Shown here one piece after another: positions 17,906-26,480 of a stretch of 64,000 nucleotides of DNA (the stretch's first letter is position 1; every line of letters begins with the position of its first letter). Below the pieces are notes generated by a model that did no database searches, was not told where the DNA came from, and saw nothing but the letters and a program-made list of their open reading frames with translations. Source of the stretch: Paenibacillus sp. FSL R5-0623 (GTDB lineage: Bacteria; Bacillota; Bacilli; Paenibacillales; Paenibacillaceae); NCBI RefSeq assembly GCF_037974265.1, contig NZ_CP150233.1, forward strand, positions 1,798,001-1,862,000, read 5' to 3'. Made by a program: the position numbers and the translations under genes.

Positions 17906-18514
17906 ATGACGAATCTATTCGAACATTGTTCAGGTCAAACATTATCCGCTAACCTGGGATGGCTGAACGAGCCAACAGATTGGTCCATTGAAGACGGCAA
18001 AGTAACGATAACCGTTTCGCCGATCAGTGACTTTTTCATTGATCCGGGAGGTGAGCCGGTGAAAGCTTCAGCTCCATTTTTACATACGATAGTCAAGGGA
18101 GATTTCAGCATCGTCACTCAAGTACAGGTGGATATGAAAGAACAGTATGATTCGGGCTGCCTGATGGTGAGGGTGGACGATACGAATTGGGCTAAAGTCT
18201 GCTTTGAGTATTTTGAAGAACAGCCGTCTATTCTTAGTGTTGTTACTCGTGTTAACTCGGATGATTGTGTATCAGCACCTGTAGACGTTAATAAGCCTTA
18301 TTTACGTGTAGCCCGGGCAGGCAACAGCTTTGCTTTCCATTATTCTCAAGATGGAGAGAAGTGGAAGCTGGTTCGTTATTTCGGACTCGACTGCCCGGAA
18401 GAGATCAAAGTTGGCATTGTGGCCCAATCCCCCATTGGGCAAGGGACCACGGTTACTTTTACAGACGTACAGCTTCAGCATGGAGTGACCGGAAGTGTTC
18501 GCCGGGTAAAATAA
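17906..18514 (+). CDS. DUF1349 (YesU-like) protein
   Basis: 202 residues from the ATG at 17906; the upstream GTG at 17897 is less likely. The sequence has the concanavalin-like pattern of DUF1349: W....DW.....V.ITV.P..DFF.DPGG near the start, then DSGCLMVRVDDTNWAKVC and SFAFHYSQDGEKWKLVRYF. YesU of Bacillus subtilis belongs to this family and sits in a rhamnogalacturonan region, but the activity is not established. No signal peptide. The 3' end abuts a short repeat fragment (18511-18540). Confidence 0.85.
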   Translation: MTNLFEHCSGQTLSANLGWLNEPTDWSIEDGKVTITVSPISDFFIDPGGEPVKASAPFLHTIVKGDFSIVTQVQVDMKEQYDSGCLMVRVDDTNWAKVCFEYFEEQPSILSVVTRVNSDDCVSAPVDVNKPYLRVARAGNSFAFHYSQDGEKWKLVRYFGLDCPEEIKVGIVAQSPIGQGTTVTFTDVQLQHGVTGSVRRVK

Positions 18515-18540
18515 CAGGGATCAGAAGGTTGTTCTGTCAT
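18511..18540. repeat. 30-bp fragment of an interspersed intergenic repeat
   Basis: 27 of 30 bases match 26611-26640, the right end of the repeat at 26481-26645. It fills the gap between the DUF1349 stop and the convergent MFS gene stop. Confidence 0.6.
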
Positions 18541-19647
18541 TTATTTCACCCGAATTAACAATCCAAACAGGCCGAGTACAGCAAAGGCCAGAAATGCCGT
18601 TGTATTGGAAAACACTTCGATCGTATAACCTGCCATGGATGAGCCAAGGAATTGTCCAATACCCAGCGCGAGAAAGGCAAGGCTAATTCCGATGGACACA
18701 TTTGGACTGAATAGTCTCGTCGCCCAAACAATAAATACACTGGTCAGGAAAATATACGTGCTGCCAAATATGATCGCAGAGATGAGACTTGCAGTCATGG
18801 ATGGAAGAAGGATTACCCCCAGTGAGATCGCCAATAAAAGTATGCCCATTCGGTAGGACCACCCAATCTCGAACCGTTCAATAATGCGACCGGCGCATCC
18901 ACCGAGTATCCCCATAACCCCCATCACAATCCAGAACAACACGGCTTCCGAATCGGAGGCCCCTTTCTCGTCTGTGAGGAAGTTGCGGGCAAAGGTCCAG
19001 TAGATTGCAGAACTGAAACCTGTCAACAGACAAGCCATGAGCAGAGCGGATCCTGGTCTGGTTGGTTTCATACATGCCCAGAGAGACTTGGTACAAGGCA
19101 GTGTCTTCGTAGGTGGAATAACACGTCTGTTCCACAGCAGAACAACAACACCGATCACAGCAAACAGGATGTAGGTTAGACGCCAGTAATCCGTGAACAG
19201 CCAGTAAAGTGGACCTGATATTACAATCCCGAAGCTGGTCCCTGTGTTAATCCAGCTGTTGCCTCTTGCTTGTAGCTCGGGAGCAAGCTCGGCATTAACC
19301 GTGTTACCGAGGGCTGGAGAGGCCCAGCCTGTACTCAAACCTGCTAGAAATATACTAAATGTAAGAACCCATGCATTCTGAGCCAGGGCAATGCCGGTTA
19401 ATCCGAGCACTGCGCTGATTCCTGCCAATTGAATGACATAATGATGTCCCTTGCGATTAATCAACAGTGGTGCAGTTAGAAGGGACAGACAGTAGGCAAT
19501 ATACGTTCCTGAGTTAATCGCGCCAGAGGCTGCATCATTTAATTGTAAAGCTTCCGAAATTTCCGGCATAAACAGTCCATAACCGAATCGCCCGAATGCA
19601 TAACATACAGCGATTAGTGCAATGCCTGGAAAGATAATTTTTTTCAT
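18541..19647 (-). CDS. MFS transporter, YbfB/YjiJ-like
   Basis: 368 residues with about 11-12 hydrophobic segments. The N-terminal segment carries YAFGRFGYGLFMPEI and the first cytoplasmic loop is short (INRKGHHY), as in the YbfB/YjiJ group of the major facilitator superfamily. The ATG at 19647 follows GGCGGTGG. The gene lies downstream of a TetR gene on the same strand, separated by a terminator and by a copy of the putative TetR operator overlapping its own -10 box. This points to drug- or metabolite-induced efflux under TetR control. The substrate is unknown. Confidence 0.85.
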   Translation of the reverse strand: MKKIIFPGIALIAVCYAFGRFGYGLFMPEISEALQLNDAASGAINSGTYIAYCLSLLTAPLLINRKGHHYVIQLAGISAVLGLTGIALAQNAWVLTFSIFLAGLSTGWASPALGNTVNAELAPELQARGNSWINTGTSFGIVISGPLYWLFTDYWRLTYILFAVIGVVVLLWNRRVIPPTKTLPCTKSLWACMKPTRPGSALLMACLLTGFSSAIYWTFARNFLTDEKGASDSEAVLFWIVMGVMGILGGCAGRIIERFEIGWSYRMGILLLAISLGVILLPSMTASLISAIIFGSTYIFLTSVFIVWATRLFSPNVSIGISLAFLALGIGQFLGSSMAGYTIEVFSNTTAFLAFAVLGLFGLLIRVK

Positions 19648-19664
19648 TTAATCCACCGCCTTTT

Positions 19665-19683
19665 AGATAGAACGATCATTATA
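19665..19683. promoter_or_regulatory. Putative TetR operator copy 1 (MFS promoter)
   Basis: 19-base sequence AGATAGAACGATCATTATA, identical to 20294-20312. The core is an imperfect dyad centred on GATC (12 of 16 positions symmetric). On the minus strand it contains TATAAT (19678-19683), the likely -10 of the MFS gene, so a bound repressor would block transcription. Confidence 0.7.
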
Positions 19684-19692
19684 TTTCTTATG

Positions 19693-19724
19693 AAATAAAA
19701 AAGTGAGTTGAAATATTAACTCAC
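19693..19724 (-). terminator. Terminator of the TetR gene
   Basis: On the minus strand GTGAGTT, an eight-base loop, AACTCAC, then TTTTTTATT. It lies 11 bases after the tetR-type stop, so the MFS gene needs its own promoter. Confidence 0.85.
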
Positions 19725-19735
19725 CCGGAATAGCT

Positions 19736-20266
19736 TTATTTGAAACTGGTTTGCGTCATATGGATCAGTTCACGGCAGACGTCATTTACATTTTCTGTCT
19801 CAGCAAGTGCCGTGGAACCCTCCAGCAACAGGGAGAATCGCAATAGATCTCGATCACTTGCAGCAGGCGCCAATGTTTGGATTAACGTTCTCATATGTCT
19901 TTTATGGGCATTCACTGTCTGGACGATGATATGATCTGTATAACCTCCGAATTCTTCTTTGGCGCGTAGAAATAAGCACCCTCTTGATTCGTGTTCCTTC
20001 AGCCAGGTTGCATGTCCTTCAGCCAGATTGAAGAACATGGGTTGTGCTTTATTGTCTGCATATTGCCGGAGTTGTTCCAAATAACGCTGTTCGCGCCGCA
20101 GGAGAACCTGGACGATGAGATCATCCTTCGACTCAAAATGATTGTATAGCGTCATAATCGCGATCCCAGCATCCGTGATAATCCGCTTCAAACCGATGGA
20201 ATGGAAACCGTGAAGGTAGAACAATTCTTCAGCCACGTTCAAAAGCATTTCCTTTTTGCTGCTCAT
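19736..20266 (-). CDS. TetR/AcrR family regulator
   Basis: 176 residues from the ATG at 20266 (cat at 20264-20266), which follows GGGAG. An upstream ATG at 20308 would place the start inside the operator and is unlikely. The N-terminal helix-turn-helix is typical: LFYLHGFHSIGLKRI, then GIAIMTLYNHF and ESKDDL. The C-terminal ligand domain has one cysteine in a CLFLRAKEEF segment and a second near the end. An identical 19-base operator candidate lies in front of this gene and in front of the MFS gene, so it probably represses both. Confidence 0.9.
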   Translation of the reverse strand: MSSKKEMLLNVAEELFYLHGFHSIGLKRIITDAGIAIMTLYNHFESKDDLIVQVLLRREQRYLEQLRQYADNKAQPMFFNLAEGHATWLKEHESRGCLFLRAKEEFGGYTDHIIVQTVNAHKRHMRTLIQTLAPAASDRDLLRFSLLLEGSTALAETENVNDVCRELIHMTQTSFK

Positions 20267-20293
20267 GATCAGTGATACTCTCCCTTCAAAATA

Positions 20294-20312
20294 AGATAGA
20301 ACGATCATTATA
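20294..20312. promoter_or_regulatory. Putative TetR operator copy 2 (autoregulation)
   Basis: Identical to the 19 bases at 19665-19683. It lies 28 bases before the chosen tetR-type start and again contains TATAAT on the minus strand (20307-20312). Confidence 0.7.
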
Positions 20313-20468
20313 CTCGTAGGCTATAGTAAATCGTTTACATTGTCAAATTCTGTGAGCAGGCGTTATATGAACTACGTCGTTGCACATTAACCGGACATAT
20401 GAAAGCACAACATGACAGGTTGTTGGGTGGTTTATCCGTTATATTAGTCATCAAGGAGTGATTATTAC

Positions 20469-21314
20469 ATGAACTGGATCAACGCATTACAGGTCGCTAT
20501 TCAATATATGGAAGACCACTTGCTCGAAAATATGACGATGGAGCAGATTGCAGCGCAGGCCCATATCTCTCCTTTTCACTTTCAACGTACCTTTGCCTTA
20601 TTAACTGATGTTACTGTAGCTGAGTACATAAAACGCAGACGATTGACACTGGCGGCACATGAGCTTCTGCAAAGTGATCACAAAATCATTGATCTGGCGT
20701 TTAAATACGGTTACGACACACCGGAATCTTTCTCTAAAGCATTTCGTAGACAACATGGGATCGCACCCAGTGAGGCTCGTAAAAATAGTAACGCTGTCCA
20801 ATCGTATAATCGTCTGGTGATTCAAGTGAGTCTACAAGGAGCAGAGCCGATGAAATATAAAATTGTTGAACATCCCGAATTTACGTTGGTCGGAGTAGAG
20901 CAAACTTTCTCATATTTAGATGGAGAACATCTGCAAGGCATCGGGAAGATGTGGCAGGAAGCGTGGACGAGTGGTACAGAGGATCGTTTGTTTGAACTGA
21001 ACAATGGGGCTATTCCGGGGTTACTCGGTGTCGTTGTGGATCAGAGTGAAATTCAGGAGAAACAGATGCAGTACTGGATTGCTACGACTTACGATGGTAA
21101 AGTCCCGGAAGGATTATCAAGCTTCACCATGCCTGCTTCTAAATGGAGTGTATTTGAAGTAGAAGGCCCGATGCCCGAGAGTATGCAGCTTCTGTGGAAA
21201 CGGATTATTTCGGAATGGTTTCCATCCAACCCTTATGAGCACGCATATATGCCGGAGCTGGAAGTATACCCGGGGCCCAATCAACCGCCACAAATCTGGA
21301 TACCGATTAAATAA
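20469..21314 (+). CDS. AraC family regulator with GyrI-like effector domain
   Basis: 281 residues. The N-terminal 105 residues hold the double AraC helix-turn-helix (MTMEQIAAQAHISPFHFQRTF and IIDLAFKYGYDTPESFSKAF). A SoxS/Rob-like GyrI effector domain begins near residue 122 (MKYKIVEHPEFTLVGVE) and ends with PELEVYPG and QIWIPIK. Such proteins bind small hydrophobic or cationic ligands and regulate efflux or stress genes. AAGGAG lies before the ATG. It is divergent from the TetR gene, but the shared 150 bases hold no obvious AraC site. The target genes are unknown. Confidence 0.9.
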   Translation: MNWINALQVAIQYMEDHLLENMTMEQIAAQAHISPFHFQRTFALLTDVTVAEYIKRRRLTLAAHELLQSDHKIIDLAFKYGYDTPESFSKAFRRQHGIAPSEARKNSNAVQSYNRLVIQVSLQGAEPMKYKIVEHPEFTLVGVEQTFSYLDGEHLQGIGKMWQEAWTSGTEDRLFELNNGAIPGLLGVVVDQSEIQEKQMQYWIATTYDGKVPEGLSSFTMPASKWSVFEVEGPMPESMQLLWKRIISEWFPSNPYEHAYMPELEVYPGPNQPPQIWIPIK

Positions 21315-21345
21315 ATTTTAACCGTTTCAAACTCGATCATTGTAG

Positions 21346-21381
21346 CCCATAAACACTCGGATAACCGAAGCTGTTTATGGG
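21346..21381 (+). terminator. Probable terminator after the AraC gene
   Basis: CCCATAAAC (21346-21354) pairs with GTTTATGGG (21373-21381), followed by a T-rich stretch TTATTTGGTT. Confidence 0.55.
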
Positions 21382-21528
21382 TTATTTGGTTGTGATTAAT
21401 CAGAGGTTCGAAGTTGTACAGAGGATGTTCAAGCGTTGTTCATTTTATTGCAGCCAGGTAAACATGATATATTGGAATGAAGGTTAACAGCTATAAGAGG
21501 ACAATGAGGTAAACTGCAGGAGGCAGAT

Positions 21529-22080
21529 ATGTTACATGAGGACTTATTCATTCAGACGATCATCAAACACGAGCAATTAATGCATGACCTGCGGAGAGTT
21601 CGTAGTCTCCATTTGCCTCAAAGTTACATAGGTGCAGGATATATTCGTAATTATATCTGGGATGTTCTGCATGGATATGATCTTCGTGAACTTCACAGCG
21701 ATATTGATGTTGTCTATTATGATGCGCAAGACTTGCGTGAGGAGCGAGACATACAGCTCGAACAACAGCTTCGAGAGGAGACGGGCAATTCAAAGTGGTC
21801 GGTCAAAAATCAGGCGAGAATGCATCTGCGCAATGGCACAGCTCCTTATCATTCTACTGAAGATGCTCTTCGCTATTGGCCAGAAGTTGTGACTGCTATA
21901 GGCGTACAGTTGGATGAAGGGGACTGGGTGAACATCTGTGCTCCGCATGGTTTGGATGATCTGTATCATCTCGTAGTCCGCAAAAGTCCGTTCTTCACGG
22001 ATGCTGACTATTATAATCAGAGAGTACAGGAGAAGTGCTGGCAGGAACAATGGCCGAAACTAACGATAATAACAGCTTGA
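21529..22080 (+). CDS. Nucleotidyltransferase family protein (NTP_transf_6)
   Basis: 183 residues. The active-site signature GAGYIRNYIWD near residue 36, followed by HSDIDVVYYD near residue 57, fits the DUF925/NTP_transf_6 group. The two aspartates of SDIDV are the expected metal ligands. A second conserved region reads RYWPEVVTAIGVQL, then APHGLDDLYHLVVR. Members are predicted nucleotidyltransferases without known substrates. The ribosome site AGGAGG precedes the ATG. No partner toxin or antitoxin is seen next to it. Confidence 0.85.
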   Translation: MLHEDLFIQTIIKHEQLMHDLRRVRSLHLPQSYIGAGYIRNYIWDVLHGYDLRELHSDIDVVYYDAQDLREERDIQLEQQLREETGNSKWSVKNQARMHLRNGTAPYHSTEDALRYWPEVVTAIGVQLDEGDWVNICAPHGLDDLYHLVVRKSPFFTDADYYNQRVQEKCWQEQWPKLTIITA

Positions 22081-22130
22081 ATAATAAGTGATTTGCGGAA
22101 TAGCGGGTATAAGAAGGAGTGTCTACAGAT

Positions 22131-22865
22131 TTGATAAAAAAGTTCTTACAAAAAAATGGACTGATCATTGATCTTGTCCTGTTGGCATGTTTTGTGGCAT
22201 TTCTGGCCTTCTGGGGCCAAAGGTTTGCAGTCATGTTATTCGGAATGATCACGGTGGCTTTTATCGTACTAAGACGGATTGACTATCAGAAGCATGTTAT
22301 TCTGAAACGGATTATCCTTACCGGATTTGGCGTGGTTGCCGTCTCTTTTGTCATTATTGAAGCCCTTGTATTCACACAACTTGGTGCGAACGATCCGGAA
22401 GAAGCGGACTATGTCATTATTCTGGGTTCGGGCATCAGAGGAACGGAATTGTCATTGACCCTAAAACAAAGGTTAGATGCCAGTCTGGACTACATTCGCA
22501 GTCACCCTCAGACACCCGTCATTGTATCGGGTGGGCAGGGACCTGGAGAATCGATTCCTGAAGCGCTCGCCATGAAAAACTATCTGATTGAACAGGGGAT
22601 TAGCCCTGCCCAAGTCATTATGGAAGATCGCTCCACAAGTACACAGGAGAATTTGGCCTTTTCCAAAAAAATCATTCTTGAATCCGGGTTAGAGCACCCC
22701 GAGATCATGATCGTCACCAGTGACTATCATATGTTTCGCTCCAAGTATATTGCTGCCAAGAACGGTTATGCGGCAGAATACGGCATATCGGCCCCGTCAC
22801 CGGGTTATCTGAAACCCGTCAACATGATCCGTGAATATTTTGCTACGATCAAAACATTTATCTAA
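22131..22865 (+). CDS. YdcF/ElyC (DUF218) membrane protein
   Basis: 244 residues. The TTG at 22131 is preferred: AAGGAG (22114-22119) lies 11 bases before it, whereas the GTG at 22119 overlaps that site. Three N-terminal hydrophobic segments are followed by an extracytoplasmic DUF218 domain (from about residue 100) with VIILGSGIRG, VIVSGGQGPGE, DRSTSTQENL and VTSDYHMFRS. ElyC and SanA of this family affect envelope integrity, but the enzymatic reaction is not known. A strong hairpin shared with the convergent M56 gene follows. Confidence 0.88.
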   Translation: MIKKFLQKNGLIIDLVLLACFVAFLAFWGQRFAVMLFGMITVAFIVLRRIDYQKHVILKRIILTGFGVVAVSFVIIEALVFTQLGANDPEEADYVIILGSGIRGTELSLTLKQRLDASLDYIRSHPQTPVIVSGGQGPGESIPEALAMKNYLIEQGISPAQVIMEDRSTSTQENLAFSKKIILESGLEHPEIMIVTSDYHMFRSKYIAAKNGYAAEYGISAPSPGYLKPVNMIREYFATIKTFI

Positions 22866-22885
22866 TGCACATGACATAAAAGCGG

Positions 22886-22931
22886 AAACAGGACGAAGCT
22901 GGAGATCTATGATCTATGCTTCGTCCTGTTT
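22886..22931. terminator. Bidirectional terminator, ydcF-like / M56 gene
   Basis: Perfect 14-bp inverted repeat AAACAGGACGAAGC (22886-22899) and its complement (22918-22931) between two convergent genes. Confidence 0.8.
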
Positions 22932-22965
22932 GCATATAAGGATGCTATTGCTCCTTAACGATAGG

Positions 22966-23325
22966 TTATTTTTCTGAAGGAGCAGGTACAGTTACTGAAA
23001 CCTTATCCCCAGGGAGAGCTACGATTTCGGGGGATTGGGTATTCGAAGGAACGGCTACGACTTCAGGAGATTCACCCTTAAAAGGAACAGTGACTGATTC
23101 TACAACTTTAGCCTCAGAAGGTTTAGTAGTAGAAGGTTCAGTAGCAGACGGAACTGGCACAGCTTCGGAAACTTCATCCTCAGGGAGAGCCACGATCTCA
23201 GGAGTTTCGGAAGTAGAAGGAGCAGTTACAGCTTCGGAAATTCCGACCTTGTTGGGAGAAGTTACGATTTCAGGAGATCCACCCGTAGAAGGAACAGGCA
23301 CAGTTTCAGAAGCCTCAGCCTCTAC
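22966..23325 (-). repeat. Degenerate repeats encoding the M56 C-terminal tail
   Basis: Imperfect tandem units rich in Pro, Val, Glu and Ser (PEIVTSP, PEIVALP, PEVVAVP alternating with SEAVTAP, SEAVPVP, ESVTVP, VSVTVP). Units vary in length, roughly 20-25 residues per pair. They would lie outside the membrane, possibly spanning the wall. Confidence 0.7.
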
Positions 23326-24318
23326 TTTAACTGTGTGGTTTGATGCCCATACGGCGGTGGACGTACTTACGCCTGTAATAAGCAGTAGGGCTCCCATACT
23401 TAACATCCAATGTTTCTTTTTCAGTTTCTTTACATTAAACATAATCATCAATCTCCTTTTTAATTGTTCACCTTCACCCGATAGGGACGAACAAAATTGA
23501 GCAGGCATTTTCTTGGTTCCCGCCATCACATTTAAAATCGTCTCACCATATCGTCTCCGCTCTTCATGGGACATCTCTTTCACCACATCTTCATCACAGG
23601 CCAACTCGCTCCAAGTATGAATGTCCCGGCGAATCATATGAATCAGGGGATTGAACCAGTGCAGGGCACTAACCCCCAAGGTCATAGCTTTGACCCACAG
23701 ATCTTTATGTTTTAGATGTACCAACTCATGATGAATTACCATGCTGATGTCCATTTTCACCGTATTTTCGGGTGGCAGATATATCGTGGGTTTAAACAAG
23801 CCGACCAGTATAGGGCTTCGTACTAGCGTGCTGTGAGCAAGCGTGATATTGCTTTTGAGACCCAAAGCCTCTTTGATTAATGGTAGCTGTATAGCTGCCT
23901 CACTATGACAGAGGACTGGGGTACGTGTACGAGATAATTCATTCATAAATCTTCGATAACAGTACACCTGCCATGCAGAAAAACCAATGACTCCAATGCC
24001 CCATACGCATAACAAGAACCAGGCTGTGGTTACCGAAATGGTTTGTTCCGGGATAAATGTTCCAGCAAGTAAGCCCGAAGCTGCTGTATTCTCCGTACCC
24101 GGTATAGTTGATGTCGTTTGGAATGCAATATCCAAAAGCCGCGAAAGGCCAAGAGATACCGGGAACAGATAAAACAAGAGAGCAAGTTTACCGAGTCTGT
24201 AGAGCCACTTGGTCGGAAAAACAGATACGGGTATAAGTCGTAGTGCCAAAATACAAACAGAAACGATACTTCCCGCCACGGTCAAGCTATACAGAATTTC
24301 AAAAAAGATGTTCATCAT
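22966..24318 (-). CDS. M56 (BlaR1-type) metallopeptidase with repetitive C-terminal tail
   Basis: About 450 residues. The upstream gene ends at 24325; ATG codons at 24318 and 24315 are both possible behind AGGTG. Four N-terminal membrane segments flank a cytoplasmic M56 peptidase domain with the zinc site HHELVH near residue 200 and SELACDEDV near residue 240. After a last membrane segment (about 305-325) there is no penicillin-binding sensor domain. Instead some 120 residues of low-complexity repeats follow, with recurring PEIVALP and EAVPVPS blocks. With the BlaI-like repressor upstream it forms a signalling pair that degrades its repressor on stimulation; the signal is unknown. Confidence 0.85.
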   Translation of the reverse strand: MMNIFFEILYSLTVAGSIVSVCILALRLIPVSVFPTKWLYRLGKLALLFYLFPVSLGLSRLLDIAFQTTSTIPGTENTAASGLLAGTFIPEQTISVTTAWFLLCVWGIGVIGFSAWQVYCYRRFMNELSRTRTPVLCHSEAAIQLPLIKEALGLKSNITLAHSTLVRSPILVGLFKPTIYLPPENTVKMDISMVIHHELVHLKHKDLWVKAMTLGVSALHWFNPLIHMIRRDIHTWSELACDEDVVKEMSHEERRRYGETILNVMAGTKKMPAQFCSSLSGEGEQLKRRLMIMFNVKKLKKKHWMLSMGALLLITGVSTSTAVWASNHTVKVEAEASETVPVPSTGGSPEIVTSPNKVGISEAVTAPSTSETPEIVALPEDEVSEAVPVPSATEPSTTKPSEAKVVESVTVPFKGESPEVVAVPSNTQSPEIVALPGDKVSVTVPAPSEK

Positions 24319-24324
24319 CTGCAC

Positions 24325-24699
24325 CTACTTTTCCGAAAGCCATTTTTTCAGTTCTGAAATGTCATCGTCTGAAAGCTTGTCGCCATCATACATGGCCGAA
24401 ACCAAATTCTTGACTGAACCTTGATAGAGTCCATCAAGAACATGCTGCGTTTCCTGTAGTTTGTAATCTTCGGGCTGTAGAAGAGGTGCATAATCATTGG
24501 TTCGTCCACGTCTCGTGACGGTAAGTGCGCCTTTATCCACCAACCGTGACAGAAAGGTAGACATGGTCTGCGCTTTCCACGCTTTCCCCTTCTCTGCAAA
24601 TATGTCTAATAGTTCTGTCGAGGTGACTGGTGGGGCGCATGACCATATAACAACCATTAACTCCATTTCTGTTTCGGATAATTTTTGAATCTGGTTCAC
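24325..24699 (-). CDS. BlaI/MecI/CopY family repressor
   Basis: 124 residues from the GTG at 24699, eight bases after AAGGAG; the GTG at 24708 overlaps that site. A winged helix domain (LSETEMELMVVIW, then TSTELLDIF, AQTMSTFLSRLVDKGAL and TRRGRTNDY) is followed by a dimerisation helix ending KKWLSEK. Two palindromic sites of the BlaI type (TACTAC..GTAGTA, ACTACAA..TTGTAGT) lie just upstream at 24744-24785. The pair with the M56 peptidase is likely autoregulated. No beta-lactamase gene is adjacent. Confidence 0.92.
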   Translation of the reverse strand: MNQIQKLSETEMELMVVIWSCAPPVTSTELLDIFAEKGKAWKAQTMSTFLSRLVDKGALTVTRRGRTNDYAPLLQPEDYKLQETQHVLDGLYQGSVKNLVSAMYDGDKLSDDDISELKKWLSEK

Positions 24700-24743
24700 A
24701 GTGAACACTCCTTAACATCGTTATGCGTCCATAACGATCGTAT

Positions 24744-24785
24744 TACTACACTACGTAGTACGTATAAACTACTACAACTTGTAGT
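24744..24785. promoter_or_regulatory. Two BlaI-type operators
   Basis: Site 1, TACTACACTACGTAGTA (24744-24760), has six-base symmetric ends. Site 2, ACTACAACTTGTAGT (24771-24785), is a perfect dyad around a central C. Both resemble the TACA/TGTA symmetric sites of BlaI/MecI repressors. They lie between the repressor gene and the divergent gene at 24867 and might control both. Confidence 0.7.
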
Positions 24786-24866
24786 GGATAGTCAAGTTAT
24801 CCTGATAGATGCTTGCCAAACCATGTTATAATATAGGTCATTAATAGAAGAACGATGTAGGAGTGA

Positions 24867-25388
24867 ATGATCATTACAGCATATCAATTACCTGCTCTCT
24901 ATGAGCAGAAGCGAGTTTCAATGCACGAGATGGAAGAGATTGTACGCCTGTTGGCCCAGGCACCGCTATTATATGATGATGGACAGAGCATACAGGTTCA
25001 GGATTACATGGGAGGATTAGAGATCGAACTTGAGCATGAGGTACGTCGTGCAGTAACCGAGTTGTATGAACTGGCTGTTCAGGCCTGCCGCGCCTTCGCT
25101 GATCCATTGGCGTACGAACAACTTCAGGATGCGCTTGGGTTACAGGCTGAGTTATGGCAGGAGGAAGTGCTTACTCTTGCAAAGTGGATGGACTGGCTGA
25201 AGCAGATCAGCGAAGGAAAGAGAACACTGCCAGAGTACAACTTCACAGCGATGCTAGGGAACTTGCCGGACGGATTCATGATCCATGATTTTTATGATGA
25301 ACTCCGATATCAGCTGGAACAAAACCCTGCAAACGCATGGGCTATCGAAGAGCGGGATCACTTGTACGCAGCCCTGGGTGCGAAATAA
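24867..25388 (+). CDS. Hypothetical protein, helical
   Basis: 173 residues with GTAGGAG before the ATG. I do not recognise a family. The sequence is strongly helical and acidic, with a LEIELEHEVRRAV stretch near residue 50 and two Trp-containing helices (WQEEVLTLAKWMDWLKQI). No signal peptide, membrane segment or metal motif. The BlaI-type sites at 24744-24785 lie about 80 bases upstream, so it may belong to the BlaI/M56 regulon. Confidence 0.6.
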   Translation: MIITAYQLPALYEQKRVSMHEMEEIVRLLAQAPLLYDDGQSIQVQDYMGGLEIELEHEVRRAVTELYELAVQACRAFADPLAYEQLQDALGLQAELWQEEVLTLAKWMDWLKQISEGKRTLPEYNFTAMLGNLPDGFMIHDFYDELRYQLEQNPANAWAIEERDHLYAALGAK

Positions 25389-25504
25389 ATCAAACCAACG
25401 GGTCACCGGCGGTGTTAATCTAATATCTGCATTTTGCATGCATAGAAGCATTCCAATCTATACCTTACGAATTCTTTACCCAGTATGGGAAATGAGGGGA
25501 TACC

Positions 25505-26395
25505 GTGAAGAAGGTTGTATTAGCTGGTGGAACGGGATTTGTCGGACAGGATTTTGCCCAAAGGTTCAGAAAGCTGGGGTATGAGGTGATAATTATCTCG
25601 CGTCAGCCCGGTCATATTGCCTGGGAGGATCGTGCGGGAATCATAGAGGCACTGGAAGAAGCAGAATTGTTGATTAACCTGGCAGGTAAATCGGTGAACT
25701 GCCGTTATACGGATGAGAATCGCAAAGTCATTCTGGAATCCAGAACCCGTACCACGCGCATTCTCGGCGAAGCCGTTCTGGCTTGTAATCATCCTCCTGA
25801 ACTATGGATTAATTCGAGTACAGCAACGATATACAGACATGCTGAAGATCGTCCCATGACGGAAAAAGAGGGCGAGATTGGCTCCGGATTCTCGGTCGAC
25901 GTTGCCAAGGCATGGGAACAGGCTTTCTTTGAATTCAGTCTGCCGTCTACGCGTCAGATTGCACTGCGGATTGCGATTGTGCTGGGCGAGGGTGGCGTGA
26001 TGGTGCCCATGACGAACCTCGTCCGTTTTGGACTGGGAGGATCTCAAGGCGCAGGAACACAGCAGTTCAGCTGGGTTCATATCGAGGATCTGTTTCGCAT
26101 GGTAATCTATCTGCAAGAGCATCCACACTTGAATGGTGTGTTCAATGCTTCCTCTCCGCATCCGGTGACGAATCGGGAGCTAATGGCGCGTCTGAGAGAA
26201 CAGATGGGTGTTCGGATCGGCCTGCCTTCTCCTCGCTGGATGCTTGAACTGGGTGCACGCTTTATTCAGACCGAGACGGAATTGGTTCTCAAAAGTCGTT
26301 GGGTGATTCCCGAGCGAATGGAGAGAGAAGGATTCACGTTCACATACGGTACACTAGATGCCGCTCTTGCCGAGATTTTGAATAAGAAGAAATGA
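25505..26395 (+). CDS. TIGR01777 family NAD(P)-dependent oxidoreductase
   Basis: 296 residues, GTG start at 25505 behind AGGGGA. The Rossmann motif GGTGFVGQ lies at residues 7-14. Further family marks are LINLAGKSVNCRYT, then SSTATIYRHAEDRPMTE, SVDVAKAWEQAFF, and a C-terminal DUF1731-type region that ends FTYGTLDAAL. These extended SDR proteins (YfhF, YfcH) are widely conserved, but their substrates are unknown. It seems to be a single-gene unit, followed by a good terminator at 26423-26444. Confidence 0.9.
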   Translation: MKKVVLAGGTGFVGQDFAQRFRKLGYEVIIISRQPGHIAWEDRAGIIEALEEAELLINLAGKSVNCRYTDENRKVILESRTRTTRILGEAVLACNHPPELWINSSTATIYRHAEDRPMTEKEGEIGSGFSVDVAKAWEQAFFEFSLPSTRQIALRIAIVLGEGGVMVPMTNLVRFGLGGSQGAGTQQFSWVHIEDLFRMVIYLQEHPHLNGVFNASSPHPVTNRELMARLREQMGVRIGLPSPRWMLELGARFIQTETELVLKSRWVIPERMEREGFTFTYGTLDAALAEILNKKK

Positions 26396-26422
26396 CCTTC
26401 ATACAAAAGAAAACACAACAGG

Positions 26423-26444
26423 AAGGGCAGAGGCATCTGCCCTT
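26423..26444 (+). terminator. Terminator after the TIGR01777 gene
   Basis: AAGGGCAG, loop AGGCAT, CTGCCCTT, then TTGTT. Compact and GC-rich. Confidence 0.85.
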
Positions 26445-26480
26445 TTGTTATATATGTTCAACTAAACATTTACACGATAA

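Noticed and set aside
24325..24785. Beta-lactam resistance locus
   Set aside because: BlaI and an M56 peptidase are present, but there is no beta-lactamase or penicillin-binding protein gene and the sensor domain is missing.
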